A stretch of DNA of 64,000 bases, from the NCBI RefSeq assembly GCF_006384975.1, contig NZ_CP021645.1, positions 1,764,001 to 1,828,000 of the forward strand, given 5' to 3'. Shown here in pieces: positions 56,762 through 64,000 of this stretch. The translations under genes were made by a program, and so were the position numbers. The notes under the pieces are model-generated. The model saw nothing but the letters and a program-made list of their open reading frames with translations. It was not told the origin of the DNA and ran no database searches. This DNA comes from Pseudomonas oryzihabitans. GTDB lineage: Bacteria > Pseudomonadota > Gammaproteobacteria > Pseudomonadales > Pseudomonadaceae. Positions within the stretch are counted from its first letter, which is position 1, and every line of letters starts with the position of its first letter.

Positions 56762-57100
56762 ATGACCGCTCTGCCGCCCTGCCCCCAATGCGCTTCCGAA
56801 TACACCTACGCGGACGGCGCCCAGCTGATCTGCCCGGAGTGTGCCCATGAATGGACGCCGGGTGAGGCTGGTGCCGCCGACGAAACCAAGGTGATCCGCG
56901 ATGCCGTGGGCAACACCCTGCAGGACGGCGATACGGTCAGCGTGATCAAGGATCTCAAGGTCAAGGGCTCGTCGCTGGTGGTCAAGGTCGGTACCAAGGT
57001 GAAGAACATCCGCCTGGTCGATGGCGACCACGACATCGATTGCAAGATCGACGGCATCGGCGCGATGAAGCTCAAGTCGGAGTTCGTCAAGAAGGTCTGA
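56762..57100 (+). CDS. yjdM: YjdM (PhnA-like) zinc-ribbon protein
   Basis: A 112-residue protein. N-terminal zinc ribbon CPQC-x13-CPEC ([28 protein letters not shown]), then the PhnA-type domain: [60 protein letters not shown] and [10 protein letters not shown]. Despite the old name PhnA, it is not phosphonoacetate hydrolase; role unclear. Usual length. Confidence 0.95.
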   Translation: MTALPPCPQCASEYTYADGAQLICPECAHEWTPGEAGAADETKVIRDAVGNTLQDGDTVSVIKDLKVKGSSLVVKVGTKVKNIRLVDGDHDIDCKIDGIGAMKLKSEFVKKV

Positions 57101-57174
57101 TCGTCACGGCGGGGTGTTCGCTGGCGGAGCTATGCCCTACCCTTGGGCCTCTATTGCCTCGCCAAGGATCTTTC

Positions 57175-57720
57175 ATGTCTCGACGGTTTCTCCGCCCGGC
57201 CCTCTTTATCGCGCCGCTGCTGCTCGCCGGCCAGGCCTTCGCCCAGTCGGCACCGCCAGCCCAGCAGCAGCCGCCACAGCCTTCGGTTTCGGAAAAGTAC
57301 GGTGACTGGCAGATGGTCTGCCACATCGCCCGTACCGCGGAGCGCTCCGTGCAGCTGTGCTCCATCACCCAGCAAAAGGACAGCCCCAAGGGCCAGCGCA
57401 TGCTGGTCACCGAGCTGCGGCCCAATCGCGACGGGGTGGACGGTATTCTCGTCCTGCCCTTCGGCGTGGCCGTGACCAAGCCGATCTCGCTGCAGATCGA
57501 CAAGCGCAGCCTGGAGAGTCGTCCCTTCCAGACCTGCATCCCGCAGGGCTGCGTGGTGCCGGTGGAATTCGTCGGTGAGGCCTTCAAGCAGCTGCAGCGC
57601 GGCAGCCGCCTGACCGTGACCACTCCGGTCGCCAATGGCGAGACCGCCAGCGAAAGCCTGTCGCTCAAGGGCTTCTCCAAGGCCTACGACCGGGCCAAGG
57701 AACTGACCAAGCCGCTATAA
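57175..57720 (+). CDS. Invasion-associated locus B (IalB) family protein
   Basis: A 181-residue secreted protein. Signal peptide RRFLRPALFIAPLLLAGQAFA, then a Pro/Gln-rich spacer (QSAPPAQQQPPQPSVSE). The IalB domain: YGDWQMVCHIARTAERSVQL, CSITQQKDSPKGQRMLVTEL, GVAVTKPISLQIDKRSLESR, PFQTCIPQGCVVPVEF. Four Cys likely form two disulphides. Periplasmic; function outside Bartonella unknown. AAGGA before the ATG. Confidence 0.9.
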   Translation: MSRRFLRPALFIAPLLLAGQAFAQSAPPAQQQPPQPSVSEKYGDWQMVCHIARTAERSVQLCSITQQKDSPKGQRMLVTELRPNRDGVDGILVLPFGVAVTKPISLQIDKRSLESRPFQTCIPQGCVVPVEFVGEAFKQLQRGSRLTVTTPVANGETASESLSLKGFSKAYDRAKELTKPL

Positions 57721-57725
57721 AGCGA

Positions 57726-58781
57726 TTAGTCCAAAGACACGTTCGGCTGCTGAGCGGTGCCGCTTGCCGCGGCGCGCTCGACGGCCGCCACCAGCGCCAG
57801 GGTGCGAGCCGCATCCGCGGCGCTCACCAGCGGTGCTTCATCTCCCCGCGCGACGCGCACGAAGTGCTCCAGTTGTCGACGCAGGGCTTCATCGGTGGCC
57901 GGCACCTGGCTCTGCGACACCAAGGGCTGGTGCCAACCGGCGCCCGGTTCGGCATAGCGCCAGAGTCGCAACTGCGGCACGCTCAGGGCGCCTTCGGTAC
58001 CTGCGAACAGATAGCAGGGCTGATCGGACTAGCGCGGATAGACCGGATTCTCGCCACTGGTGAGCTCCCAGCTCCAAGGCGCCGCCGCCCCGTCGCTGGC
58101 GGTCAGGCTACCCAGGGCGCCATTCTCGAATTGCAGATTGATCACGGCGCTGTCGGCATTGGCATAGCCGCGTAGGGCGTTGTCGGTGAAGGCCTGGACC
58201 TTCCGCACCTCGCCGCAGAGATGGCGTAGCAGGTCGAGATCGTGGATCAGATTGGTGAGCAGCATTCCAGCCCCGGCTTCGCGCCGCCAGGCACTGGCGA
58301 AATAGGCATCGGGCTTCTGCAATTGCCAGAGGGCGGTCACGGTAACCAGCCGGCCGATGGCCCCCTCACGCAGTAGCTCAAGCGCCCGAGCGATCAGCGG
58401 ATTGTGCCGGCGGTGGTGGCCCACCAGCAGGGGCACCTGACTGGCACGTTGTGCTGCCAAGAGTTGGGCTACCTCCACCGGCGTGGTCCCCACGGGTTTC
58501 TCCAGCAGCACCGGGATGCCCCGTTCCAGGCAATCCAGGGCGGTGGCGACATGCAGGGCGTTGGGATTGGCGACGATCACCGCCTCGGGTCGCACCCTGT
58601 CGAGCAGTTGGCGATGATCGCGGAAGGACGGTACCGCCCAGTGCGCGGCCAGCTCATCCGTCGCTGGATCGGGATCGGCCAGGGCGCACAGCTGGGCCGT
58701 CGGCACCTTTCGTAGATGATGGAGATGCTGACGCCCCATGTTGCCGGCGCCGATGAGGGCGATGCGCAGTGCCGCGACCAT
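57726..58781 (-). pseudogene. Gfo/Idh/MocA oxidoreductase gene interrupted by an in-frame TAG
   Basis: Reads as one 351-codon frame with a single TAG at 58029-58031. Before it: NAD site RIALIGAGNMGRQHLHHLRK, VIVANPNALHVATALDCLER, the family motif LLEKPVGTTPVEVAQLLAAQ, and the C-terminal fold (AGAGMLLTNLIHDLDLLRHL). After it, the frame continues SDQPCYLFAGTEGALSVPQL and ends TAQQPNVSLD. ENPVYPR(stop)SDQPCYLF suggests CAG to TAG. The downstream part has no start of its own. The truncated 250-residue product would lack the last strand and tail of the substrate domain. A sequencing error cannot be excluded. Confidence 0.82.
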
Positions 58782-58824
58782 GAAGGAACCCCTTGTTATG
58801 GTTATCGAGGTCCGTCGACTCTAA

Positions 58825-58994
58825 GAGCCTGTTCAAAATCTCGCGAGCTAGAGCCAAACAAGGCCTAGGCGGCCCCGCGAAAATAGCTGAGGAAGCGGAG
58901 TTTACGAGTGGTAAATGAGCATTCCGACCGGGCTGGCGACCCAGGCCATTTTCAACGCGGTTTGGCCGACGCGCAGCAGATTTTGAACAGGCTC
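58825..58994. mobile_element. MITE-like element, family A, copy 2 (perfect ends)
   Basis: A 170 bp element with perfect 17-bp terminal inverted repeats (GAGCCTGTTCAAAATCT and its complement), flanked by TAA on both sides (58822-58824 and 58995-58997). It resembles copy 1 at 1074-1273 throughout, minus two short inserts. No coding capacity for a transposase. TNA duplications and ends beginning GAG fit the IS427-type group of the IS5 family as mobiliser; that is inference. Confidence 0.85.
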
Positions 58995-59017
58995 TAAGGC
59001 GCACGCTACCGAACGCG

Positions 59018-59770
59018 CTACTGCACCGGCAGGAAGTTGATGAACAGCAGGCTCTGGGCGTAGTTGACGCCGATGCGCCGGTAGCGCTCGTCCAGCAACT
59101 GGGCGAGCAGATCCAGGCGGGCGACGATCTTGCCGAACTCGGTGGCGAAGCTGAGGTTGCTGCCCTCCTCCGAGATCTCGTTGGCGAACAGCAGCGGCTC
59201 GCCGGCGGCATTCTTGCGCTGGTTGAGCAGCCAGGTGGCCTTCTCGATGTTGCGCGCAGCATTGTTGACGAAGCGCGCATCCACCACGTCGGTGATATAG
59301 AACTCGGTGCGATTGCCATGGGCGGCGATGATCATGCTGCCAATGGCGTAGATGAAGGCGCCGACCCGGTCGCCGTGGTAGTCGTCACCCAGGACGAAGC
59401 TCAGGGCCGCCACGTCCTTGCGGCCACCCAGGGCCGACAGGCTGCGACGCTGTTCGATAGCCGTGCGGATCTGGCGCTCGGCGCTAGCGGCGTCCGGCAG
59501 GCCGGTCTTTTTCCACTCGGCCGGGTTGCGCAGATAGAGCTTGTTCATCAGCAGATAGAGGCTCTGCAGATTGGCCTGCATGGCGAGGGTGGCCAGGCGG
59601 TCGGAGCTGGTCTGCAGGAATTCGCTGGGCTTGGTCTTGCCGAATTGCTGGGCGATGTCCTGGGCGGTCTGGCGGGTGCAGCTCGATATGCTGCTCACGA
59701 CCAGTAAAAGTCCGACTAAACGCCCAACGCATGCTAGATAATTAAAAAAAAGAGGAGACACCGTTCTCAA
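59018..59770 (-). CDS. Conserved lipoprotein, unknown function
   Basis: A ~250-residue lipoprotein. Signal helix LACVGRLVGLLLVVSSISSC with a lipobox-like ISSC. The mature part is helical: EFLQTSSDRLATLAMQANLQ, SLYLLMNKLYLRNPAEWKKT, SALGGRKDVAALSFVLGDDY, GDRVGAFIYAIGSMIIAAHG and NAARNIEKATWLLNQRKNAA. I recognise only a conserved hypothetical type. The start is uncertain: TTG at 59770, GTG at 59761, or an ATG at 59783 that is out of frame by one base because of an eight-A/T run (59744-59751). The 5' end is AT-rich, unlike the rest. Confidence 0.72.
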   Translation of the reverse strand: MRTVSPLFFNYLACVGRLVGLLLVVSSISSCTRQTAQDIAQQFGKTKPSEFLQTSSDRLATLAMQANLQSLYLLMNKLYLRNPAEWKKTGLPDAASAERQIRTAIEQRRSLSALGGRKDVAALSFVLGDDYHGDRVGAFIYAIGSMIIAAHGNRTEFYITDVVDARFVNNAARNIEKATWLLNQRKNAAGEPLLFANEISEEGSNLSFATEFGKIVARLDLLAQLLDERYRRIGVNYAQSLLFINFLPVQ

Positions 59771-59828
59771 AAAGCTGTTTCATGGTTGAAAACATAACTA
59801 TTACTCTACCTAAAGGAAGCCATATTTA

Positions 59829-61208
59829 ATGGAACTTGATCGCACATCCTTACAAAAAAACAGCACCTTCCATAGCTTTCGCTTCGCCAGACACTTTGCC
59901 AACGATACCAAAAATATACCAGATTTAAGGAAGTTTAAAGGATACTTGAATAATCCATTCTCTTCCGGCCTATGGAAACTGGAAGCAAGTTGGGTTGAAA
60001 ATCCAGATATTTCAGAAGCAATCTGGAAAGACATCAGCACCGAATTTAAAAAAGGCAGCCTGTCGATAAAAAGTGGCAAGAGAACCAAAACGATAAAAAT
60101 AACCGAAGACTTAAAAGAAACTTGCCAGTTCGCCATCCACAAAACCATGACATTTTATTTGGCAATGTTTTCTAGCTTAGCCGAGCAGGATGGCTTTGCC
60201 ATCGAAGAGCCGGAATCCATGTCTGATATAAGTGAAACACTTAACCTCGTACTGGATCTAATAGACCTAAATAAAATAAAAAACTCATACAAAGAAGCAT
60301 ATGACCATTTTAAAGAAAACATTTTATTCGAGGGTTTTACCCCAGCCATTTTTGACAAAAATTTATGCAAACATAAATGCGGGTGTTTTATTTCTTCCGC
60401 CAGCCCAAGAGATAGTGGAAAAATATCCATAGTTGCATTTGAAAGTGCACCACTGAAAGCGCTATCAAAGTTTCTTGTATTGATCGGAAAAATAACTGAT
60501 CAGACCATAATACCAACCTTCTCTCCTGAGGAAGAAGTACTTGAACCTTATTTTGATATCTTGGAGCTAAGCTATCCCTTTTCGATAAGGCAGCCTCATC
60601 TTTATCCTCTTATAGAAAAATCCATTACCAACTATAGAAATAGTGATTACGTAGATTGTGTATCCGCATTAGGACTTGCAGGCGAGGATGTACTCACTCA
60701 GATTTTTGAAACACTATACAGGGAACAGCTTCACAAAGGCCTTACTTTAGGGCAATTACTTGACGAAATACAAAGGAGAGCAAATCTGCTTTTTAAGCAT
60801 AAAAGTGAACCACAGCCAGACATTAGCACACTTTACGAAATCATAAAAAAAGCGATCTCAGAAAGCGAGGATAAGGGCTTAGCAGCCTTGGAGGCCACCA
60901 GACAACTAGTAACAAAACAACAAGCAATGAACAAGCATATTATCGAAAAAATTGATAAATACGGAAAGCCTGAACAAGTAAAAAGCTTATTTCCAGCTCG
61001 AGTCCTGACTGCATTAACCGAATTAATCAGATTCCGAAACGCATCCTCACATAAATCAAGAATACCTATCGGCCCTTATGAATCAAAAAGATGCGCATAT
61101 TGCCTTCTTGTTATTTACATATGGTGGGATGAAACAAAAATCTCAATCGATTGGGATTTGGCTCCTGAAGACATAATGAAAGAAATTATAAAAAGCAGTA
61201 ATCAGTAA
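59829..61208 (+). CDS. AT-rich gene for a 459-residue protein with a C-terminal HEPN-type R-x4-H motif
   Basis: Not recognised as a named family. The N-terminal half (residues 1-~260) shows no known domain; it has a small Cys cluster (LCKHKCGCF, ~178-186). The C-terminal part (~275-450) is helical and reads like HEPN/DUF4145-type folds: YVDCVSALGLAGEDVLTQIF, LTLGQLLDEIQRRANLLFKH, then RFRNASSHKSRIPIG, with R403-x4-H408 as the putative nuclease motif, and AYCLLVIYIWWDE. Codon use is far from its neighbours (two sampled 60-bp lines are 28% and 48% GC). AAGGAAG precedes the ATG. It is a single gene, divergent from the lipoprotein gene. Probable defence or toxin protein; function is inference. 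Confidence 0.78.
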   Translation: MELDRTSLQKNSTFHSFRFARHFANDTKNIPDLRKFKGYLNNPFSSGLWKLEASWVENPDISEAIWKDISTEFKKGSLSIKSGKRTKTIKITEDLKETCQFAIHKTMTFYLAMFSSLAEQDGFAIEEPESMSDISETLNLVLDLIDLNKIKNSYKEAYDHFKENILFEGFTPAIFDKNLCKHKCGCFISSASPRDSGKISIVAFESAPLKALSKFLVLIGKITDQTIIPTFSPEEEVLEPYFDILELSYPFSIRQPHLYPLIEKSITNYRNSDYVDCVSALGLAGEDVLTQIFETLYREQLHKGLTLGQLLDEIQRRANLLFKHKSEPQPDISTLYEIIKKAISESEDKGLAALEATRQLVTKQQAMNKHIIEKIDKYGKPEQVKSLFPARVLTALTELIRFRNASSHKSRIPIGPYESKRCAYCLLVIYIWWDETKISIDWDLAPEDIMKEIIKSSNQ

Positions 61209-61351
61209 AAGACCGCATCAAAGCAGTCTGTTACGACTATTTGTCACTTATATTAAGCGCGGGCAGCTTTGATCCCTCTTAGCTGAAAAAGGATTAGGCC
61301 TTCCCTGGCCCACCTGCTGTGCGGCAGGCCAAGGAATGGGCTTTTCGGCGT

Positions 61352-62845
61352 TCAGCCGTTGCTGGGGAAGGCGAACTGCGAAGCTTCGTGGCTTTCGCGT
61401 TGCGGCCAGCGCTGGGTGATGGTCTTGCGGCGGGTGTAGAAGCGCACGCCGTCCGGGCCATAGGCGTGGAGGTCGCCGAACAGCGAGCGTTTCCAGCCGC
61501 CGAAGCTGTGATAGGCCACCGGCACCGGCAGGGGTACGTTGATGCCGACCATGCCCACCTCGATCTGGTCGGCGAACAGCCGTGCCGCTTCGCCGTCGCG
61601 GGTGAAGATGCAGGTGCCGTTGCCGTATTCGTGGGCGTTGATCAGGGCGATGCCCTCTTCCAGGCTCTTGACCCGCACCACGCAGAGCACCGGGCCGAAT
61701 ATCTCTTCCTTGTAGATGCGCATCTCCGGAGTGACCTGGTCGAACAGGCAGCCGCCGAGGAAGAAGCCTTCTTCATGATCGGCGACCTTGAGGCTGCGAC
61801 CGTCCACCACTAGCTTGGCACCGGCAGCTTCGCCGTCAGCGACGTAGCCGGTGACCTTGTCCAAGTGCGCGCCGGTGACCAGCGGGCCCATGTCCAGGCC
61901 ACATTGGGTGCCGGGACCGACCTTGAGCTTCTCGATCTCCGGCACCAGCCGGGCGATCAGGGCATCGGCGACCTGGTCACCGACGCAGACCGCCACCGAG
62001 ATGGCCATGCAGCGCTCGCCGCAGGAGCCGTAGGCGGCGCCCATCAGCGCATTGACGGTGTTGCCGAGGTCGGCGTCGGGCATGACCACCGCATGGTTCT
62101 TGGCGCCGCCCAGGGCCTGGACGCGCTTGCCCTTGGCGGTGCCGCGGGCATAGATGTATTCGGCGATGGGAGTGGAGCCGACGAAGCTCAGCGCCTTGAC
62201 CTCGGGGGCGTCGAGCAGGCCATCGACGGCTTCCTTATCGCCATGCACCACGTTGAGCACGCCCTTGGGCAGGCCGGCTTCCTCGAACAGCTGGGCGATG
62301 GCCAGGGTGGAGCTGGGATCGCGCTCGCTGGGCTTGAGGATGAAGGTGTTGCCGCAGGCGATGGCCAACGGATACATCCACAGTGGCACCATGGCCGGGA
62401 AGTTGAAGGGGGTGATGCCAGCGACCACGCCCAGGGGCTGGAAGTCGGACCAGGTGTCGATGCTGGGGCCGGCGTTGCGGTTGTATTCGCCCTTGAGCAA
62501 TTCGGGCGCGGCGGTGGCGTATTCGACATTTTCGATACCACGGCGCAGTTCGCCGGCGGCATCTTCCAGGGTCTTGCCGTGCTCTTCGCTGATCAGCTGG
62601 ACCAGGCGTGCTTCGTTGCTTTCCAGCAGTTGCTTGAAGCGGAACAGCACCTGGGCGCGCTTGGCCGGCGGGGTGTTGCGCCAGGCCGGATAGGCCGCCT
62701 GGGCGGCGTCGATGGCCTGCTGCAGGGTGGCGGCATCGGCCAGGGGCACTTCGCGGATCACCGCGCCGGTGGAGGGGTTGTAGACCGGTGCACGGCGGCT
62801 GCCACCGTCGACCAGTTGGCCGCCGATGAGATGCTTGAGGCTCAT
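61352..62845 (-). CDS. mmsA: CoA-acylating methylmalonate/malonate-semialdehyde dehydrogenase (MmsA/BauC)
   Basis: A 497-residue aldehyde dehydrogenase: YNPSTGAVIREVPLADAATL, GVVAGITPFNFPAMVPLWMY, LSFVGSTPIAEYIYARGTAK, GGAKNHAVVMPDADLGNTVN and the catalytic Cys in AAYGSCGERCMAISVAVCVG. CoA-dependent MmsA-type. The bauA-like gene next to it suggests the paralogue BauC, acting on 3-oxopropanoate from beta-alanine. The C-terminus ends with a family-like RRKTITQRWP tail. A hairpin lies between the two genes (62871-62892). Confidence 0.93.
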   Translation of the reverse strand: MSLKHLIGGQLVDGGSRRAPVYNPSTGAVIREVPLADAATLQQAIDAAQAAYPAWRNTPPAKRAQVLFRFKQLLESNEARLVQLISEEHGKTLEDAAGELRRGIENVEYATAAPELLKGEYNRNAGPSIDTWSDFQPLGVVAGITPFNFPAMVPLWMYPLAIACGNTFILKPSERDPSSTLAIAQLFEEAGLPKGVLNVVHGDKEAVDGLLDAPEVKALSFVGSTPIAEYIYARGTAKGKRVQALGGAKNHAVVMPDADLGNTVNALMGAAYGSCGERCMAISVAVCVGDQVADALIARLVPEIEKLKVGPGTQCGLDMGPLVTGAHLDKVTGYVADGEAAGAKLVVDGRSLKVADHEEGFFLGGCLFDQVTPEMRIYKEEIFGPVLCVVRVKSLEEGIALINAHEYGNGTCIFTRDGEAARLFADQIEVGMVGINVPLPVPVAYHSFGGWKRSLFGDLHAYGPDGVRFYTRRKTITQRWPQRESHEASQFAFPSNG

Positions 62846-62870
62846 GAAGGGACTCCTTGTACGAGAGGCA

Positions 62871-62892
62871 GGCGCTCCGCGGTGGGAGCGCC
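62871..62892 (-). other. Intercistronic hairpin between bauA-like and mmsA genes
   Basis: GGCGCTCC and GGAGCGCC form an eight-base stem with a six-base loop. No T run on either side, so it is more likely an mRNA processing or stability element than a terminator. Confidence 0.5.
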
Positions 62893-62902
62893 GGAGAGGG
62901 GA

Positions 62903-64000
62903 TCAGTCGAGGCGGTTCAGGACATCGCCGACGGCGGCGAAGACGCGGTCCAGGTCCTCGATCTTGGCGTTGAAGGTGGGCCCAAATTGCAGGGTGTCAC
63001 CGCCAAAGCGGACATAGAAACCGGCCTTCCATAGGGCGATGCCGGCCTCGAAGGGACGGATCACCGCATCGCCATCGCGCGGGGCGAGCTGGAGGGCGCC
63101 GGACAGGCCGCAGTTGCGGATGTCCACCACGTGCTTGGCTCCCTTGAGGCCATGTAGCGAGGCTTCGAATTTCGGCGCCAGCTCGGCGGCCTGCTGCACC
63201 AGGTTTTCCCGCTCCAGCAGTTCCAGCGCCGCCAGGCCCGCGGCGCAGGCGACCGGATGCGCCGAGTAGGTGTAGCCATGGGGGAATTCCACCATGTGCT
63301 CGGGCGTGGCCTGGTTCATGAAGGTGTCGTAGATGGCGCTGCTGGCGATCACCGCGCCCAGGGGCACGGCACCGTTGGTGACCTGCTTGGCCACGTTCAT
63401 GATATCCGGCGTCACGCCGAAGAATTCGGCACCGGTGTGGCGACCCATGCGGCCGAAGGCGGTGATGACCTCGTCGAAGATCAGCAGGATGTCGTGCTGG
63501 GTGCAGATCTCGCGCAGGCGCTGCAGATAGCCCACCGGCGGCACGATCACCCCGGCCGAACCGGACATGGGCTCGACGATGACCGCGGCGATGTTGGAGG
63601 CATCGTGCAGCTCGATCAGCTTGAGCAGCTCGTTGGCCAGCTCGACGCCGCCGGTCTCGGCCATGCCTTTGGTAAAGGCCAGGCCCGGTTGCAGGGTGTG
63701 CGGCAGGTGGTCGACGTCCATGAAGGAGCCGTACAGCTTCCGGTTGCCGCCGATGCCACCCAGGCTGGTGCCGGCGATGTTGACGCCGTGGTAGCCACGG
63801 GCGCGGCCGATCAGCTTGGTCTTGGCCGGCTGGCCCTTGATGCGCCAGTAGGCGCGGGCCAGCTTGACCGAGGTATCAGCGCTCTCGGAGCCCGAACCGG
63901 TGAAGAAGACATGATCGAGACCGGCCGGAGTCAGTTCGGCCATCTTCTCGGCCAGTTGGAAGGACAGCGGATGACCGTACTGGAAGCCCGGCGAGTAGTC
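62903..64000 (-). CDS. Beta-alanine/omega-amino acid:pyruvate aminotransferase (BauA-like), 5' end outside window
   Basis: The visible 365 residues of a class III PLP aminotransferase begin within DYSPGFQYGHPLSFQLAEKM. VFFTGSGSESADTSVKLARA, AVIVEPMSGSAGVIVPPVGY, LIFDEVITAFGRMGRHTGAE and the PLP Lys in NVAKQVTNGAVPLGAVIASS follow, with FPHGYTYSAHPVACAAGLAA. This matches beta-alanine:pyruvate transaminase, which yields 3-oxopropanoate for the dehydrogenase next door. bauB, present between them in P. aeruginosa, is absent. Confidence 0.92.
   Translation of the reverse strand, partial: DYSPGFQYGHPLSFQLAEKMAELTPAGLDHVFFTGSGSESADTSVKLARAYWRIKGQPAKTKLIGRARGYHGVNIAGTSLGGIGGNRKLYGSFMDVDHLPHTLQPGLAFTKGMAETGGVELANELLKLIELHDASNIAAVIVEPMSGSAGVIVPPVGYLQRLREICTQHDILLIFDEVITAFGRMGRHTGAEFFGVTPDIMNVAKQVTNGAVPLGAVIASSAIYDTFMNQATPEHMVEFPHGYTYSAHPVACAAGLAALELLERENLVQQAAELAPKFEASLHGLKGAKHVVDIRNCGLSGALQLAPRDGDAVIRPFEAGIALWKAGFYVRFGGDTLQFGPTFNAKIEDLDRVFAAVGDVLNRLD

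Noticed and set aside
58029..58031. TAG as pyrrolysine or programmed recoding site
   Set aside because: Nothing in the window supports amber recoding, and the family does not use it. A nonsense mutation or an error is simpler.

Overview
The window is a chromosomal segment of a high-GC gammaproteobacterium, almost certainly a Pseudomonas. The evidence is the gene order fliEFGHIJ-hpt-fliKLMNOPQR-flhB-flhA-flhF-fleN-fliA-cheYZAB-motCD-parA-like-cheW, the block ihfB-rpsA-cmk-tyrA-hisC beside O-antigen genes, and uvrB divergent from an aromatic aminotransferase gene. Species cannot be fixed by eye; the P. oryzihabitans/P. psychrotolerans group is possible but unproven.

Layout. 1-7.2 kb: mixed housekeeping and accessory genes (end of a BatD-like gene, yceH, an EamA exporter divergent from an Lrp regulator, a DUF2076 protein, an isochorismatase-fold protein, a YciC-like membrane protein, a DUF2058 protein, an LpxO-like lipid A hydroxylase). 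6.8-35.4 kb: one long minus-strand flagellar and chemotaxis block read right to left, from fliE at 35.3 kb to a DUF2802 gene at 6.8 kb. It is interrupted only by the plus-strand sodC between flhB and flhA and by a small inverted-repeat element between fliR and flhB. Sigma-54-type promoters are visible before fliE, fliK, flhA and probably fleN. 35.5-43.6 kb: comEA-like gene, rmlBACD (dTDP-L-rhamnose), a WbpM-type dehydratase, a WbpL-type initiating transferase and a sugar epimerase, i.e. a short O-antigen locus ending at ihfB. 44.1-49.2 kb: ihfB, rpsA, cmk, tyrA and hisC. The tyrA product lacks the EPSP synthase domain fused to it in most pseudomonads. 49.3-58.8 kb: yitT-like, gltX, uvrB, aromatic aminotransferase, tRNA-Asn, a sensor kinase, yjdM, an IalB-like protein, and an oxidoreductase gene broken by one amber codon. 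59-61.3 kb: a lipoprotein gene and an AT-rich, probably acquired gene for a 459-residue protein with a C-terminal R-x4-H motif of HEPN type. 61.3-64 kb: beta-alanine/methylmalonate semialdehyde catabolism (mmsA/bauC-like and a truncated bauA-like gene).

Most notable: (1) two copies of a 170-200 bp MITE-like element with 3-bp TNA target duplications (1.1 and 58.8 kb); (2) a second, unrelated MITE-like element inside the flagellar operon; (3) a lone AT-rich HEPN-type gene, the best candidate for an undescribed defence or toxin function; (4) three 19-residue linker motifs in CheA at an exact 43-residue period; (5) a shared 16-bp element at nearly the same distance downstream of the flhA and fliE sigma-54 promoters; (6) unfused TyrA and an amber-interrupted oxidoreductase. 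No CRISPR array, integrase, transposase gene or prophage was seen.
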